DNA of 64,000 nucleotides, from assembly GCF_902506295.1 (NCBI RefSeq), contig NZ_LR733312.1:1502095-1566094 (forward strand), given 5' to 3'. A program made the position numbers and the translations under genes. The DNA is from Luteimonas sp. 9C. Lineage in GTDB: Bacteria; Pseudomonadota; Gammaproteobacteria; Xanthomonadales; Xanthomonadaceae. The notes under the pieces are model-generated. The model had not been told where the DNA came from. It saw only the letters and a program-made list of their open reading frames with translations, and did not search any database. Shown here piece after piece: positions 51,075 through 59,942 of this stretch (position 1 is its first letter; each line of letters starts with the position of its first letter).

Positions 51075-52235
51075 TTACGTGCGCTCGGCGATCGGGACGA
51101 ACGCCTGGTCCTCGGGACCGGTGTACTGCGCGCTCGGGCGGATGATCTTGCCGTCGATGCGCTGCTCGATGACGTGCGCGCTCCAGCCGGCGGTGCGCGC
51201 GATCACGAAGAGCGGCGTGAACATCGCCGTCGGCACGCCCATCATGTGGTAGCTCACCGCGCTGAACCAGTCGAGGTTCGGGAACATCTTCTTGATGTCC
51301 CACATCACCGTTTCCAGGCGCTCGGCGATGTCGTACATCTTGCGGCTGCCCACTTCGTCCGACAGTTCCTTGGCGACCTGCTTGATGACCTCGTTGCGCG
51401 GATCGCTGACGGTGTAGACCGGGTGGCCGAAGCCGATGATCACTTCCTTCTTCTCCACGCGCGCCTTGATGTCGGCTTCCGCTTCGTCGGGCGTGTCGTA
51501 GCGCTTCTGCACTTCGAACGCGACTTCGTTCGCGCCGCCGTGCTTGGGGCCGCGCAGCGCACCGATGCCGCCGGTGATCGCGCTGTGCATGTCGCTGCCG
51601 GTGCCGGCGATGACGCGGCAGGCGAAGGTCGAGGCGTTGAACTCGTGCTCCGCGTACAGGATCAGCGAGGTGTGCATCGCCTTGACCCAGGACTCGCGCG
51701 GCTCGTGCCCGTGCAGCAGATGCAGGAAGTGCCCGCCGATCGAATCGTCGTCGGTCTCGACGTCGATCGCGCGGCCGTTGTGGCTCCAGTGGTACCAGTA
51801 CAGCAGCATCGAACCAAGGCAGGCCATCAGCTTGTCGGCGATGTCGCGCGCGCCCGGATGGTTGTGGTCGTCCTTCTCCGGCGCAACGCAGCCGAGCACC
51901 GACACGCCGGTGCGCATGACGTCCATCGGGTGCGCCGATGGCGGCAGCTCTTCCAGCGCGGCCTTGACCGCCGCCGGAATGCCGCGCAGGGACTTGAGCT
52001 TGGCCTTGTAGCCGCGCAGTTCCGCTTCGGTCGGCAGCTTGCCGTGGACCAGCAGATAGGCGATCTCCTCGAATTCGCTGGTGCGCGCGAGATCGAGGAT
52101 GTCGTAGCCGCGGTAGTGCAGATCGTTGCCGCTGCGGCCGACGGTACACAGCGCGGTGTTGCCGGCGGCCGTGCCGCTCAGCGCGACGGACTTCTTCGGC
52201 TTGAAGCCGGGGGCGGTGGTGGCGGTGTCGCTCAT
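51075..52235 (-). CDS. prpC: 2-methylcitrate synthase
   Basis: PrpC condenses propionyl-CoA with oxaloacetate to 2-methylcitrate. The 386-residue protein starts [20 protein letters not shown] at 52235. Citrate-synthase catalytic residues are visible: His in [17 protein letters not shown], His in [15 protein letters not shown] and Asp in [20 protein letters not shown]. The [20 protein letters not shown] segment and overall sequence place it with methylcitrate rather than Krebs citrate synthases, and operon context agrees. It follows prpB by 52 bases. Confidence 0.97.
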   Translation of the reverse strand: MSDTATTAPGFKPKKSVALSGTAAGNTALCTVGRSGNDLHYRGYDILDLARTSEFEEIAYLLVHGKLPTEAELRGYKAKLKSLRGIPAAVKAALEELPPSAHPMDVMRTGVSVLGCVAPEKDDHNHPGARDIADKLMACLGSMLLYWYHWSHNGRAIDVETDDDSIGGHFLHLLHGHEPRESWVKAMHTSLILYAEHEFNASTFACRVIAGTGSDMHSAITGGIGALRGPKHGGANEVAFEVQKRYDTPDEAEADIKARVEKKEVIIGFGHPVYTVSDPRNEVIKQVAKELSDEVGSRKMYDIAERLETVMWDIKKMFPNLDWFSAVSYHMMGVPTAMFTPLFVIARTAGWSAHVIEQRIDGKIIRPSAQYTGPEDQAFVPIAERT

Positions 52236-52287
52236 CTGTAATCTCCGTTGGATGCCCGCAGGCACGGATGGAAAGATCGGGAGTCGC

Positions 52288-53175
52288 TTACTTCTTGTTG
52301 GATGCGAACAGCGCGTCGAGGCGCTGCTCGAAGGCGTGGTAGCCGATACGCTCGTAGAGTTCCTCGCGGGTCTGCATCGTCTCGACGACGGCCTGCTGCG
52401 ATCCATCACGGCGCACCGCGGTGTACACCGCTTCGGCGGCCTTGTTCGCGGCGCGGAATGCGGACAGCGGGAACAGCTGGATCGCGACGCCCGCAGACGC
52501 CAGTTCGTCGCGGGTGAACAGCGGCGTGGCACCGAACTCGGTGATGTTGGCCAGCACCGGCACCTTCACCGCATCGACGAAGCGGCGATAGGTGTCGAGG
52601 TCGTAGGCGGCCTCGGCGAAGATGCCGTCGGCGCCGGCTTCGACGCAGGCGATGGCGCGTTCGATCGCGGCGTCCACGCCATCGACCTGGATCGCATCGG
52701 TGCGCGCGATCAGGAAGAAGTCGGGATCGGTCTTCGCATCGGCCGCTGCCTTGACCCGGTCGACCATCTCGCCCTGCGACACGATCTCCTTGCCCGGGCG
52801 ATGGCCGCAGCGCTTGGCGCCGACCTGGTCTTCGATGTGGCACGCCGCGGCGCCCGCCTTGATCAGCGACTTCACCGTGCGCTCGATGTTGAACGCGCTC
52901 GCGCCGAAGCCGGTGTCGATGTCGACCAGCAGCGGCAGGTCGCAGACGTCGGTGATGCGGCGCACGTCGATCAGCACGTCCTCGAGCGTGTTGATGCCCA
53001 GGTCCGGCAACCCCAGCGAGCCCGCCGCCACGCCGCCGCCCGAAAGATAGATCGCCTGGAAGCCGGCGCGCTGCGCCAGCAGCGCGTGGTTGGCGTTGAT
53101 CGCGCCGATCACCTGCAGCGGCGATTCGGCGGCCAGGGCGGCGCGGAACCGTGCGCCTGCGGAAACGGTGGACAT
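52288..53175 (-). CDS. prpB: 2-methylisocitrate lyase
   Basis: PrpB splits 2-methylisocitrate into pyruvate and succinate, the last step of the methylcitrate cycle. The 295-residue protein starts [20 protein letters not shown] at 53175 and has the isocitrate-lyase superfamily motifs [20 protein letters not shown] (metal Asp), [20 protein letters not shown] with the catalytic-loop Cys in KRCGH, and [17 protein letters not shown]. It is the first gene of the prp operon, divergent from the HTH-citrate-synthase gene, and its promoter contains the TTGATC palindrome. Confidence 0.97.
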   Translation of the reverse strand: MSTVSAGARFRAALAAESPLQVIGAINANHALLAQRAGFQAIYLSGGGVAAGSLGLPDLGINTLEDVLIDVRRITDVCDLPLLVDIDTGFGASAFNIERTVKSLIKAGAAACHIEDQVGAKRCGHRPGKEIVSQGEMVDRVKAAADAKTDPDFFLIARTDAIQVDGVDAAIERAIACVEAGADGIFAEAAYDLDTYRRFVDAVKVPVLANITEFGATPLFTRDELASAGVAIQLFPLSAFRAANKAAEAVYTAVRRDGSQQAVVETMQTREELYERIGYHAFEQRLDALFASNKK

Positions 53176-53236
53176 GGGGTCGACTCCGGGACTGCGGTGT
53201 ACCGCGATGCCGTGCAATCTGGCACCATCCGACTGG

Positions 53237-53264
53237 TTGATCAATCTTGATCGAATCAATCAAT
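53237..53264. promoter_or_regulatory. palindromic operator candidate in prpB promoter region
   Basis: In a locally AT-rich stretch TTGATCAA (53237-53244) is followed by TTGATCGAATCAA (53247-53259) and a further TCAATCAA, so TTGAT half-sites face ATCAA half-sites several times in 28 bases. It lies between the divergent starts of prpB and the HTH-citrate-synthase gene, the natural place for the operator of the latter. Confidence 0.6.
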
Positions 53265-53279
53265 ACATCGGAATTCACT

Positions 53280-54497
53280 GTGAATGCGAACGATGGCGAC
53301 CTGATGTCCGCGGCGCAGGCCTGCGCCGCACTCGGCATCAGCACCGCGACGCTCTACGCCTATGTCAGCCGCGGCCTGCTGGCGTCACGCCCCGGCACCG
53401 ACCATCGCAGCCGCATGTACCTGCGCCAGGACGTCGAGCGCCTGACCCAGCGCAAGCGTGCGGGCCGCGGCGCGGCGCGTGGCGCGGCGCAGAGTCTCGA
53501 TCGTGGCCTGCCGGTGCTGGAGACCCGGATCTCGCTGATCCGGCCCGACAGCCCCTACTACCGCGGGCGGTCCGCGGTCGCGATGGTGCGCAGCGGCGCC
53601 ACGCTCGAGGACACCGCGCGGCTGCTGTGGGACTGCGGTGATGTCGATCCGTTCGACAACGAGGCCGGCGACTGGCCCGCGCGCGTCACCGCGATCGCGC
53701 GCGATGCCGGCTTGCCGCCGATCGAACGCGCGATGGCCGCGATCCCGCTGCTCGCACCGGACCTGCGGCATTCGCTGAGCGCCGCGCCCGCAGCCAAGCG
53801 CGGCGTCGCGGCGACGCTGCTGCGCCAGAACGCGGCGCTGCTGGTCGCAGGCTCACCGGACGCGCGTCCGGTGCACAGCCTGCTCGCCGATGCCTGGCGC
53901 CCGGGCGATGCGGCCTTTGCCGAGCTCGTACGCGCGGCACTGGTGCTGTGCGCCGACCACGAGCTCAACGTGTCGGCGTTCGCCGCGCGCGTGGTCGCGT
54001 CCACCGGCGCGCATCTGCACGCGACGGTCTGCGCGGGACTCGCGGCGCTGTCCGGGCCGCGCCACGGCGGCGCCACTGCGCGTGCGCATGCGCTGATCCG
54101 CGAGGCCTGCGACGCGCCCTCGCCCGCGCAATTCGTCGCCGAGCGCTGGCAACGCGGCGACGACCTGCCCGGCTTCCATCATGTGCTGTATCCCGACGGC
54201 GATCCGCGCGCCGCCGAAGTGCTGGCGATGCTGCGTGCGCGTCATGCCGGCGACACACGCATGCAACAGGTCGAGGCGGTGCTCCATTCCGCCGCCGAGA
54301 CCAGCGGCCGTCAGCCCAATATCGACGGCATGCTCGCGGCGATCTGCTTCGTGCACGGCCTGCCGGCAACGCCGGCGCTGTGCATGTTCGCCGCCGGCCG
54401 GCTCGCCGGCTGGCTGGCACATGCGCTGGAGCAGCAGGAACTCGGCACGCTGATCCGGCCGCGCGCGCAGTACACGGGCGTCGCGCCGGCGGAATGA
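53280..54497 (+). CDS. MerR-like HTH fused to citrate-synthase fold (candidate prp regulator)
   Basis: The 405-residue protein starts with a helix-turn-helix (ACAALGISTATLYAYVSRGL followed by the wing SRPGTDHRSRMYLRQDVERL), then a citrate synthase domain from about residue 95 to the end. Citrate-synthase residues are mostly kept: His in ALSGPRHGGATARAHALIRE, His in LPGFHHVLYPDGDPRAAEV, Asp in NIDGMLAAICFVHGLPATPA, and the final AGRLAGWLAHALEQQELG. Start is uncertain: GTG 53280 has GGA upstream, ATG 53304 gives MSAAQACAALG, and TTG 53247 overlaps the operator. It is divergent from prpB and convergent with prpE (stops 4 bases apart), consistent with a transcription factor sensing a methylcitrate-cycle metabolite. 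Catalytic activity is not excluded. Confidence 0.85.
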   Translation: MNANDGDLMSAAQACAALGISTATLYAYVSRGLLASRPGTDHRSRMYLRQDVERLTQRKRAGRGAARGAAQSLDRGLPVLETRISLIRPDSPYYRGRSAVAMVRSGATLEDTARLLWDCGDVDPFDNEAGDWPARVTAIARDAGLPPIERAMAAIPLLAPDLRHSLSAAPAAKRGVAATLLRQNAALLVAGSPDARPVHSLLADAWRPGDAAFAELVRAALVLCADHELNVSAFAARVVASTGAHLHATVCAGLAALSGPRHGGATARAHALIREACDAPSPAQFVAERWQRGDDLPGFHHVLYPDGDPRAAEVLAMLRARHAGDTRMQQVEAVLHSAAETSGRQPNIDGMLAAICFVHGLPATPALCMFAAGRLAGWLAHALEQQELGTLIRPRAQYTGVAPAE

Positions 54498-54501
54498 CGG
54501 C

Positions 54502-56403
54502 TCAGCCCGCGTCCGCGCCCCGCGCCAGGACGCGGCGTACTTCTTCCAGCGCATTCGGATCGTCGAGCGTCGACAGATCCCCCGGATCGCGCGCTTCCGC
54601 CAACGCCTGCAGCGAGCGCCGCAGCAGCTTGCCCGAACGCGTCTTCGGCAAGGCGTTGACCACGTAGACCCGCGCCGGTCGCGCGACGGCGCCGAGCTGA
54701 TCCGCGACGGTGCGCATCATCTCGCCCGCGGTCGCGTGCTGCGCGTCCGCATCCACCGATGCCTGCTTGAGTGTCACGAACACGATCGGCACCTGGCCCT
54801 TCAGTTCGTCGGCGACGCCGATCACCGCGGCCTCGGCGACGGCCGGATGGCTGGACACCGATTCCTCGATCTCGCGTGTGCCGAGTCGATGGCCGGCGAC
54901 GTTGATGACATCGTCGGTGCGGCCGAGGATGAAGGTGTAGCCGTCCTCATCCTGGATCGCCCAGTCCAGTGAGCTGTAGAGCAACTCCTTGAAGTGCGAG
55001 AAGTAGCTCGACAGAAAACGCGCGTCGTCGTTCCACACGGTGGTCATGCAGCCGGGCGGCAGCGGCGGCTGGATCACCAGCACACCCTTGGCGCCGGGTG
55101 GCACCCGCTCGCCGGTGGCTTCATCGATCACGCGCAGGTCGTAGCCCGGCGTGGGCAGGCCGGGCGAGCCGAACTTGACGGGTTTCATTTCGACGCCCGG
55201 CATCAACGCCAGCACCGGCCAGCCGGTTTCGGTCTGCCAGTAGTTGTCGACGATGGTCGTGCCGCCGAGGCCGGTGCTGATCCAGCTCGCGGTGGGTTCG
55301 TCGAGCGGTTCGCCGGCCAGGAACAGGTAGTCGAGTTTCGACAGGTCGTACTGGGTCAGGAATTTCGCGTCCTGTTTCTTCAGTACGCGGATCGCCGTCG
55401 GCGACGAGAACATCGTACGCACGCCGTAGTCGGCGCAGATCTTCCACCAGATGCCGCCATCGGGACTGGTCGGCAGACCTTCGTAGAGAATGACCGTCGC
55501 GCCGGCGATCAGCGGGCCGTAGACGTTGTAGGAATGCCCGACCGCCCAGCCCACGTCGGACGTGGTGAACATCACCTGCCCCGGGCGGATGTCGTAGATC
55601 GACCACATCGAAAGCGCCATCGCGACCGCATAGCCGCCGACATCGCGCTGCACGCCCTTTGGCTTGCCGGTGGTACCGGAGGTGTAGAGCAGATAGCTGG
55701 GTTCGTTGGACTCCAGCCATTCCACCGGCACATCGGTGCCGGCGTGCTGCGCGCGGAGGGTCGCGTAATCGACGTCGCGCCGTTCGACGCGCGCATAGCC
55801 GGGGTCGAGTCCGCGGTCAATGATCAGCACGTGCGGCGGCGGGGCCTGCGCCTCCGCACACGCGGCATCGACCAGCGGCTTGTATGGAATCGTTTTGCCG
55901 CCGCGGCTGCCGGCATCGGCGGCGATCAGCAGTTTCGGCGTGGCGTCGTCGATGCGCAGCGCCAGGTTGTGCGCGGCAAATCCGCCGAAGACCACCGAGT
56001 GCACCGCGCCGATGCGCGCGCAGGCCAGCATCGCGAACACGGCCTCGGCCATGTTCGGCATGTAGATGACCACGCGGTCGCCACGCTCGACGCCGAGCGC
56101 TTTCAGCACGGCCGCGAAATCGTTGACCTCCCGATACAGCTGCGCGTAGCTGATCTCGCGCGTCTCGTTGGTTTCCGTGGAGATCGCGACGAGTGCGAGC
56201 TGGTCGCCGCGCGCATCGAGGTGCCGGTCGACGGCGTTGTAGCAGAGGTTGGTCTCGCCGCCGGCAAACCACTTGCGGAACGGCGGATTCGAGTAATCGA
56301 GGATCCGATCCGGCGCCTTGTGCCAGTGGATCGCCTGCGCCTGCTCGCCCCAGAACCCCTCGGGATCTTCGATGGAGCGGCGGTGGAAGTCCTCGTAGCC
56401 CAT
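54502..56403 (-). CDS. prpE: propionate--CoA ligase
   Basis: PrpE activates propionate to propionyl-CoA through an acyl-adenylate. The 633-residue protein starts MGYEDFHRRSIEDPEGFWGE at 56403. It has the AMP-binding signature SYLLYTSGTTGKPKGVQRDV, VDNYWQTETGWPVLA, the hinge GRTDDVINVAGHRLGTREIE and the catalytic Lys in LPKTRSGKLLRRSL. Relation to acetyl-CoA synthetase is close, but the PKGVQRDVGG context and the adjacent prp genes support propionate. It lies downstream and on the opposite strand of the regulator gene, so is a separate transcript from prpBC-acnD-prpF. Confidence 0.93.
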   Translation of the reverse strand: MGYEDFHRRSIEDPEGFWGEQAQAIHWHKAPDRILDYSNPPFRKWFAGGETNLCYNAVDRHLDARGDQLALVAISTETNETREISYAQLYREVNDFAAVLKALGVERGDRVVIYMPNMAEAVFAMLACARIGAVHSVVFGGFAAHNLALRIDDATPKLLIAADAGSRGGKTIPYKPLVDAACAEAQAPPPHVLIIDRGLDPGYARVERRDVDYATLRAQHAGTDVPVEWLESNEPSYLLYTSGTTGKPKGVQRDVGGYAVAMALSMWSIYDIRPGQVMFTTSDVGWAVGHSYNVYGPLIAGATVILYEGLPTSPDGGIWWKICADYGVRTMFSSPTAIRVLKKQDAKFLTQYDLSKLDYLFLAGEPLDEPTASWISTGLGGTTIVDNYWQTETGWPVLALMPGVEMKPVKFGSPGLPTPGYDLRVIDEATGERVPPGAKGVLVIQPPLPPGCMTTVWNDDARFLSSYFSHFKELLYSSLDWAIQDEDGYTFILGRTDDVINVAGHRLGTREIEESVSSHPAVAEAAVIGVADELKGQVPIVFVTLKQASVDADAQHATAGEMMRTVADQLGAVARPARVYVVNALPKTRSGKLLRRSLQALAEARDPGDLSTLDDPNALEEVRRVLARGADAG

Positions 56404-56537
56404 GTCGACACTCCCGGCCTGACGGAGCGTTCGAGCATACCGCGCGGCGCGCATGCTGCCCTGTCGACCTTGGTCGGAGTAGGTGTCGCCTCGCCAGCGT
56501 CGCCTACAATCGCAAGATCCTGATCGCCGAACACGTC

Positions 56538-57980
56538 ATGAGCGCCATGTACCGACCCAGCGTAAGCACCTTTTCACCCCGCCAGCTAGTGGCTGTCGTC
56601 GTCATTGCGATACTGATCAAAGCAGTCTGGCTGATCGCGGATTCCACCCTGCGGGTCTACATGGGAGACTCGATGGTGTATTTGCAATCTGCAGCCTTGC
56701 TGACCGGAGCCGGTGGCCGCTCTTTCCTGTACGGATGGGTGCTGCACTTCGTCGCGCTGCCGTTCGGCCCTCCCGTGTCGATCATCGCGGTCCAAGCGGT
56801 CTGGTCGATCCTGACCTGCGTGGTTCTCTATGTGTTTCTGCGCTCTGTACTTGGCTTGCGGTACTGGATGGCCGCCGTGCCTGCGTGGCTGCTTGCCACT
56901 GAGCCCGCACAGGTCTTTATGGAACGGATGGTCATGGCGGAGACGCTGGGCCTGCTCGCATTCGTGACAACGGTGCTCGTGTTTGCTCGTTACTTGGCCA
57001 CGGGGGGACTCGGCTGGTACCTGCTGGCTTGTCTCGGCGGTCTTGCTGCCACTGCCTTCCGAACAAGTTTTCTACCGGTCGCGATCGGTCTCGCAGTCGT
57101 GATGCCCGTGCTCTATTTGTGGATTTCCGCGAACAGCTCGCGTCTATCGGGCAGGCAGAGGATCGGGCATGTATTTGTCGCTGCAGCTTTGTTGATTAGT
57201 ACACACACGGCCTATGTCCACGCATATGGTCGGGCAACGCATTATCCACCGGGTTATTTGGCTTATACCGGCATGATGCGCATCGGACTCGTGGCACCGC
57301 TAATTCGCCCTGAACACTTCGAGGGGACGGGCGTGTCCGGGGAAGTCCTGAAGGAAGTGAAACGCCCACTGCAGGATCACTGGCAGCGAGGGCATCACAT
57401 CTGGGAGGCGGATGGTCTGTGGCCGGCGTTGCAGAAACATAGCGATAACGCAGAGGCAGTCGCCCGAACCATCACTCGGCGCGCAATGCTCGATGATCCC
57501 TTGGGTCTTCTTGAAATGAATCTCGACACGATGGGAGGTTACTTCGATGACGACAGGGTGTACTGGCGGATGCTCGACGACAAGGGCGTGATCGCGCCCG
57601 CGGCGCACGATATCGAGCTGATCAAGACCTGGACCGGCTGGGATCCCACCGGCATCGACAAACGTGAGACGCCCGCGCGTCGTTTCTTCGCGGCCTCGAC
57701 GCCATGGCTCACGTTCTGCCTGTTTGCGCTTGCGCCGCTGAGCCTGCTGACTGCGGCTGTCGGCTGGCGGCGTCCCCAGCGCGTGTTCTACCTGTTGCTC
57801 GCACTCGCGTCGATCGGGCTGGTCACGAACCACGTCCTGTTCGCGCACATCGTGTCGTTCCGTTATCTGCACCCGTTCTCGTGGTTCGTATTCGCGAACC
57901 TCGCCGTGCTCAGCAGTCTGCTGATGCCCGACCGCCCGACAATGAAGGGCCAGGAATCTGCAGATACGCCAACCGCTTGA
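56538..57980 (+). CDS. polytopic membrane protein, glycosyltransferase-like
   Basis: The 480-residue protein has about ten hydrophobic helices (VVVIAILIKAVWLIADSTLR, VLHFVALPFGPPVSIIAVQA, LLAFVTTVLVFARYLATGGL, GHVFVAAALLISTHTA) with a long central loop (residues about 265-385) that includes HWQRGHHIWEADG and the two ends returning to helices. Topology recalls GT39/GT83-type glycosyltransferases and O-antigen polymerase-like proteins, with an early Asp motif RVYMGDSMVYLQ, but I cannot assign a family. GC content is clearly below that of the flanking genes. It overlaps the end of the GT2 gene by 71 bases on the opposite strand. Confidence 0.7.
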   Translation: MSAMYRPSVSTFSPRQLVAVVVIAILIKAVWLIADSTLRVYMGDSMVYLQSAALLTGAGGRSFLYGWVLHFVALPFGPPVSIIAVQAVWSILTCVVLYVFLRSVLGLRYWMAAVPAWLLATEPAQVFMERMVMAETLGLLAFVTTVLVFARYLATGGLGWYLLACLGGLAATAFRTSFLPVAIGLAVVMPVLYLWISANSSRLSGRQRIGHVFVAAALLISTHTAYVHAYGRATHYPPGYLAYTGMMRIGLVAPLIRPEHFEGTGVSGEVLKEVKRPLQDHWQRGHHIWEADGLWPALQKHSDNAEAVARTITRRAMLDDPLGLLEMNLDTMGGYFDDDRVYWRMLDDKGVIAPAAHDIELIKTWTGWDPTGIDKRETPARRFFAASTPWLTFCLFALAPLSLLTAAVGWRRPQRVFYLLLALASIGLVTNHVLFAHIVSFRYLHPFSWFVFANLAVLSSLLMPDRPTMKGQESADTPTA

Positions 57981-58875
57981 GTTCCAGACGCGCGCGCGCA
58001 ACCGAATCTAGAACAATGCCGATGACCGTCGACAAGGCAGAGATCACCAGCAGCGCCGCCACGAGGACCGCGGTCGGCAGTCGCGGGACCAACCCTGTCT
58101 CGAGGTAGGTCAGCAGCAACGGGCCTGCCAGGGCCAGAGCTGCCAGAAGCAGACCGCCACCGATTGCGCCGTAGAACGGGATGGGACGTTGCGTCGCGAA
58201 CAGCGTCAACATCGTGCGGAGAATGCGGAACCCGTCACGCCAGGTGTTGAGCTTGCTGGTCGAACCAACCGGACGCTCCTTGTAGGGCGTCGGAACTTCC
58301 AGCACCTGCATCTGCAGTTCAAGCGCGTGAACCGTCAGCTCGGTCTCCGTCTCGAATCCCGCGGCATGGGCGGGAAAGCTTTTGACGAACCGGCGGGAAA
58401 AAGCCCGGTACCCGGAGAGAATGTCGCGGCAGGGACGTCCGAAAAGTCTCGACAGAAATCCCGTCAGCATGCGGTTGCCGAGGACATGTCCAGCCCGGTA
58501 GGCCGCATCGCCGGTGGCCTCGCGCAGGGCTACCACCATGTCGTGCCCTGCATGCACGCCGTCGATCAGTCTGGCTGCATCGGCGGCGGAGTACGTGTCG
58601 TCGCCATCGACCAGCACATAGATGTCCGCCTCGACGTCGGCGAACATCCTGCGTACCACATTGCCCTTGCCCCGAAGCGTCACGGAGCGGGTCAGCGCAC
58701 CGGCTTGCTCCGCGAGCGCGCGCGTGTCATCCGAGGATCCGTTATCGAACACATGGACGCGCGCGCCCGGAATCGCCGCAGTGAAATCGGCAACCACCTT
58801 CTCAACCGTCGATGCCTCGTTGTAACAAGGCACGAGTACGGCGATCCTTGGCGCCGTTCCGCTGCGGGATTCCAA
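57910..58875 (-). CDS. family 2 glycosyltransferase (dolichyl-phosphate mannose synthase-like) with membrane helices
   Basis: The 321-residue protein begins MESRSGTAPRIAVLVPCYNE, with GT2 motifs HVFDNGSSDDTRALAEQA, the DxD-type ADIYVLVDGDDTYSA, and FGRPCRDILSGYRAFSRRF, followed by two membrane helices at the C terminus (GAIGGGLLLAALALAGPLLL; LVAALLVISALSTVIGIV). Enzymes of this type load sugars from nucleotide donors onto polyprenyl phosphate. It could supply a lipid-linked sugar to the neighbouring membrane protein, with which it is convergent. mdh follows 13 bases upstream on the same strand, an unusual partner. Confidence 0.85.
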   Translation of the reverse strand: MESRSGTAPRIAVLVPCYNEASTVEKVVADFTAAIPGARVHVFDNGSSDDTRALAEQAGALTRSVTLRGKGNVVRRMFADVEADIYVLVDGDDTYSAADAARLIDGVHAGHDMVVALREATGDAAYRAGHVLGNRMLTGFLSRLFGRPCRDILSGYRAFSRRFVKSFPAHAAGFETETELTVHALELQMQVLEVPTPYKERPVGSTSKLNTWRDGFRILRTMLTLFATQRPIPFYGAIGGGLLLAALALAGPLLLTYLETGLVPRLPTAVLVAALLVISALSTVIGIVLDSVARARLELKRLAYLQIPGPSLSGGRASADC

Positions 58876-58887
58876 GAGACGCGCCGA

Positions 58888-59874
58888 TCAGCCGAGCAGA
58901 TGCGCGACGCCGCTGCGCTCTTCCTCGAGCTCGGCCAGGGTCTTGTCGATGGCCTTCTGGCTGAAGTCGTCGACTTCGATGCCCTTGACCAGCGTGTACT
59001 CGCCGTTCTGCGTGGTCACCGCGAAGCCGAAGATCACGCCTTCGGGAATGCCGTAGCTGCCGTCGGACGGCACGCCCATCGTCACCCACTTGCCGTTGCT
59101 GCCCAGCACCCAGTCGTGGATGTGGTCGATCGCGGCGTTGGCGGCCGAGGCGGCCGAGGACAGGCCACGGGCTTCGATGATCGCCGCGCCGCGCTTGCCG
59201 ACCTGCGGGATGAAGGTGTTGGCGTTCCAGTCCGCGTCGTTGACCTTGTCCTTGAGGTTGACGCCCTTCGCGGTCGCGAAGCGGTAGTCCGGGTACATGG
59301 TCGGGCTGTGGTTGCCCCACACGATCAGGCCCTCGATGTCGCCCACGGCCACGTCGGCCTTGGTCGCCAGCTGGCTCAGCGCGCGGTTGTGGTCGAGGCG
59401 CAGCATCGCGGTGAAGTTGCGCGGGTTGAGATCCGGCGCCGATTTCATGGCGATGTAGGCATTGGTGTTGGCCGGATTGCCGACCACCAGCACCTTGACG
59501 TCACGCGAGGCGACCTTGTTCAGCGCTGCGCCCTGCGCGGTGAAGATCTTGGCGTTCTCGAGCAGCAGATCCTTGCGCTCCATGCCCGGGCCGCGCGGAC
59601 GCGCGCCGACCAGCAGGGCGATGTCGGCGTCCTTGAACGCCACTTCCGGATCGTCGGTGCCGACGACATCGGCCAGCAGCGGGAACGCGCAATCCTCGAG
59701 CTCCATGATCACGCCCTTCAGCGCGGCCTGTGCCTTGTCGATCGGCAGTTCGAGCAGCTGCAGGATCACCGGCTGGTCCTTGCCCAGCATCTCGCCGGAG
59801 GCGATCCGGAACAGCAGCGCATAGCCGATCTGGCCGGCAGCGCCGGTCACGGCAACACGGACGGGCTTCTTCAT
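58888..59874 (-). CDS. mdh: malate dehydrogenase
   Basis: Mdh interconverts malate and oxaloacetate with NAD. The 328-residue protein starts [20 protein letters not shown] at 59874. The [20 protein letters not shown] nucleotide motif, the [20 protein letters not shown] segment, and the active-site region [20 protein letters not shown] with His in [15 protein letters not shown] mark it as a MDH of the type with GxxGxxG N terminus. It supplies the oxaloacetate that PrpC uses, although it is 5.7 kb from prpC and not in the operon. A TTG at 59880 is in frame but unlikely. Confidence 0.98.
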   Translation of the reverse strand: MKKPVRVAVTGAAGQIGYALLFRIASGEMLGKDQPVILQLLELPIDKAQAALKGVIMELEDCAFPLLADVVGTDDPEVAFKDADIALLVGARPRGPGMERKDLLLENAKIFTAQGAALNKVASRDVKVLVVGNPANTNAYIAMKSAPDLNPRNFTAMLRLDHNRALSQLATKADVAVGDIEGLIVWGNHSPTMYPDYRFATAKGVNLKDKVNDADWNANTFIPQVGKRGAAIIEARGLSSAASAANAAIDHIHDWVLGSNGKWVTMGVPSDGSYGIPEGVIFGFAVTTQNGEYTLVKGIEVDDFSQKAIDKTLAELEEERSGVAHLLG

Positions 59875-59942
59875 CGTCAATCCTCTCGTTCGTTCAAACG
59901 GTCACGTGGGTGGGGAGCATCCGGTCGGCGGAAGCCGGCCGG

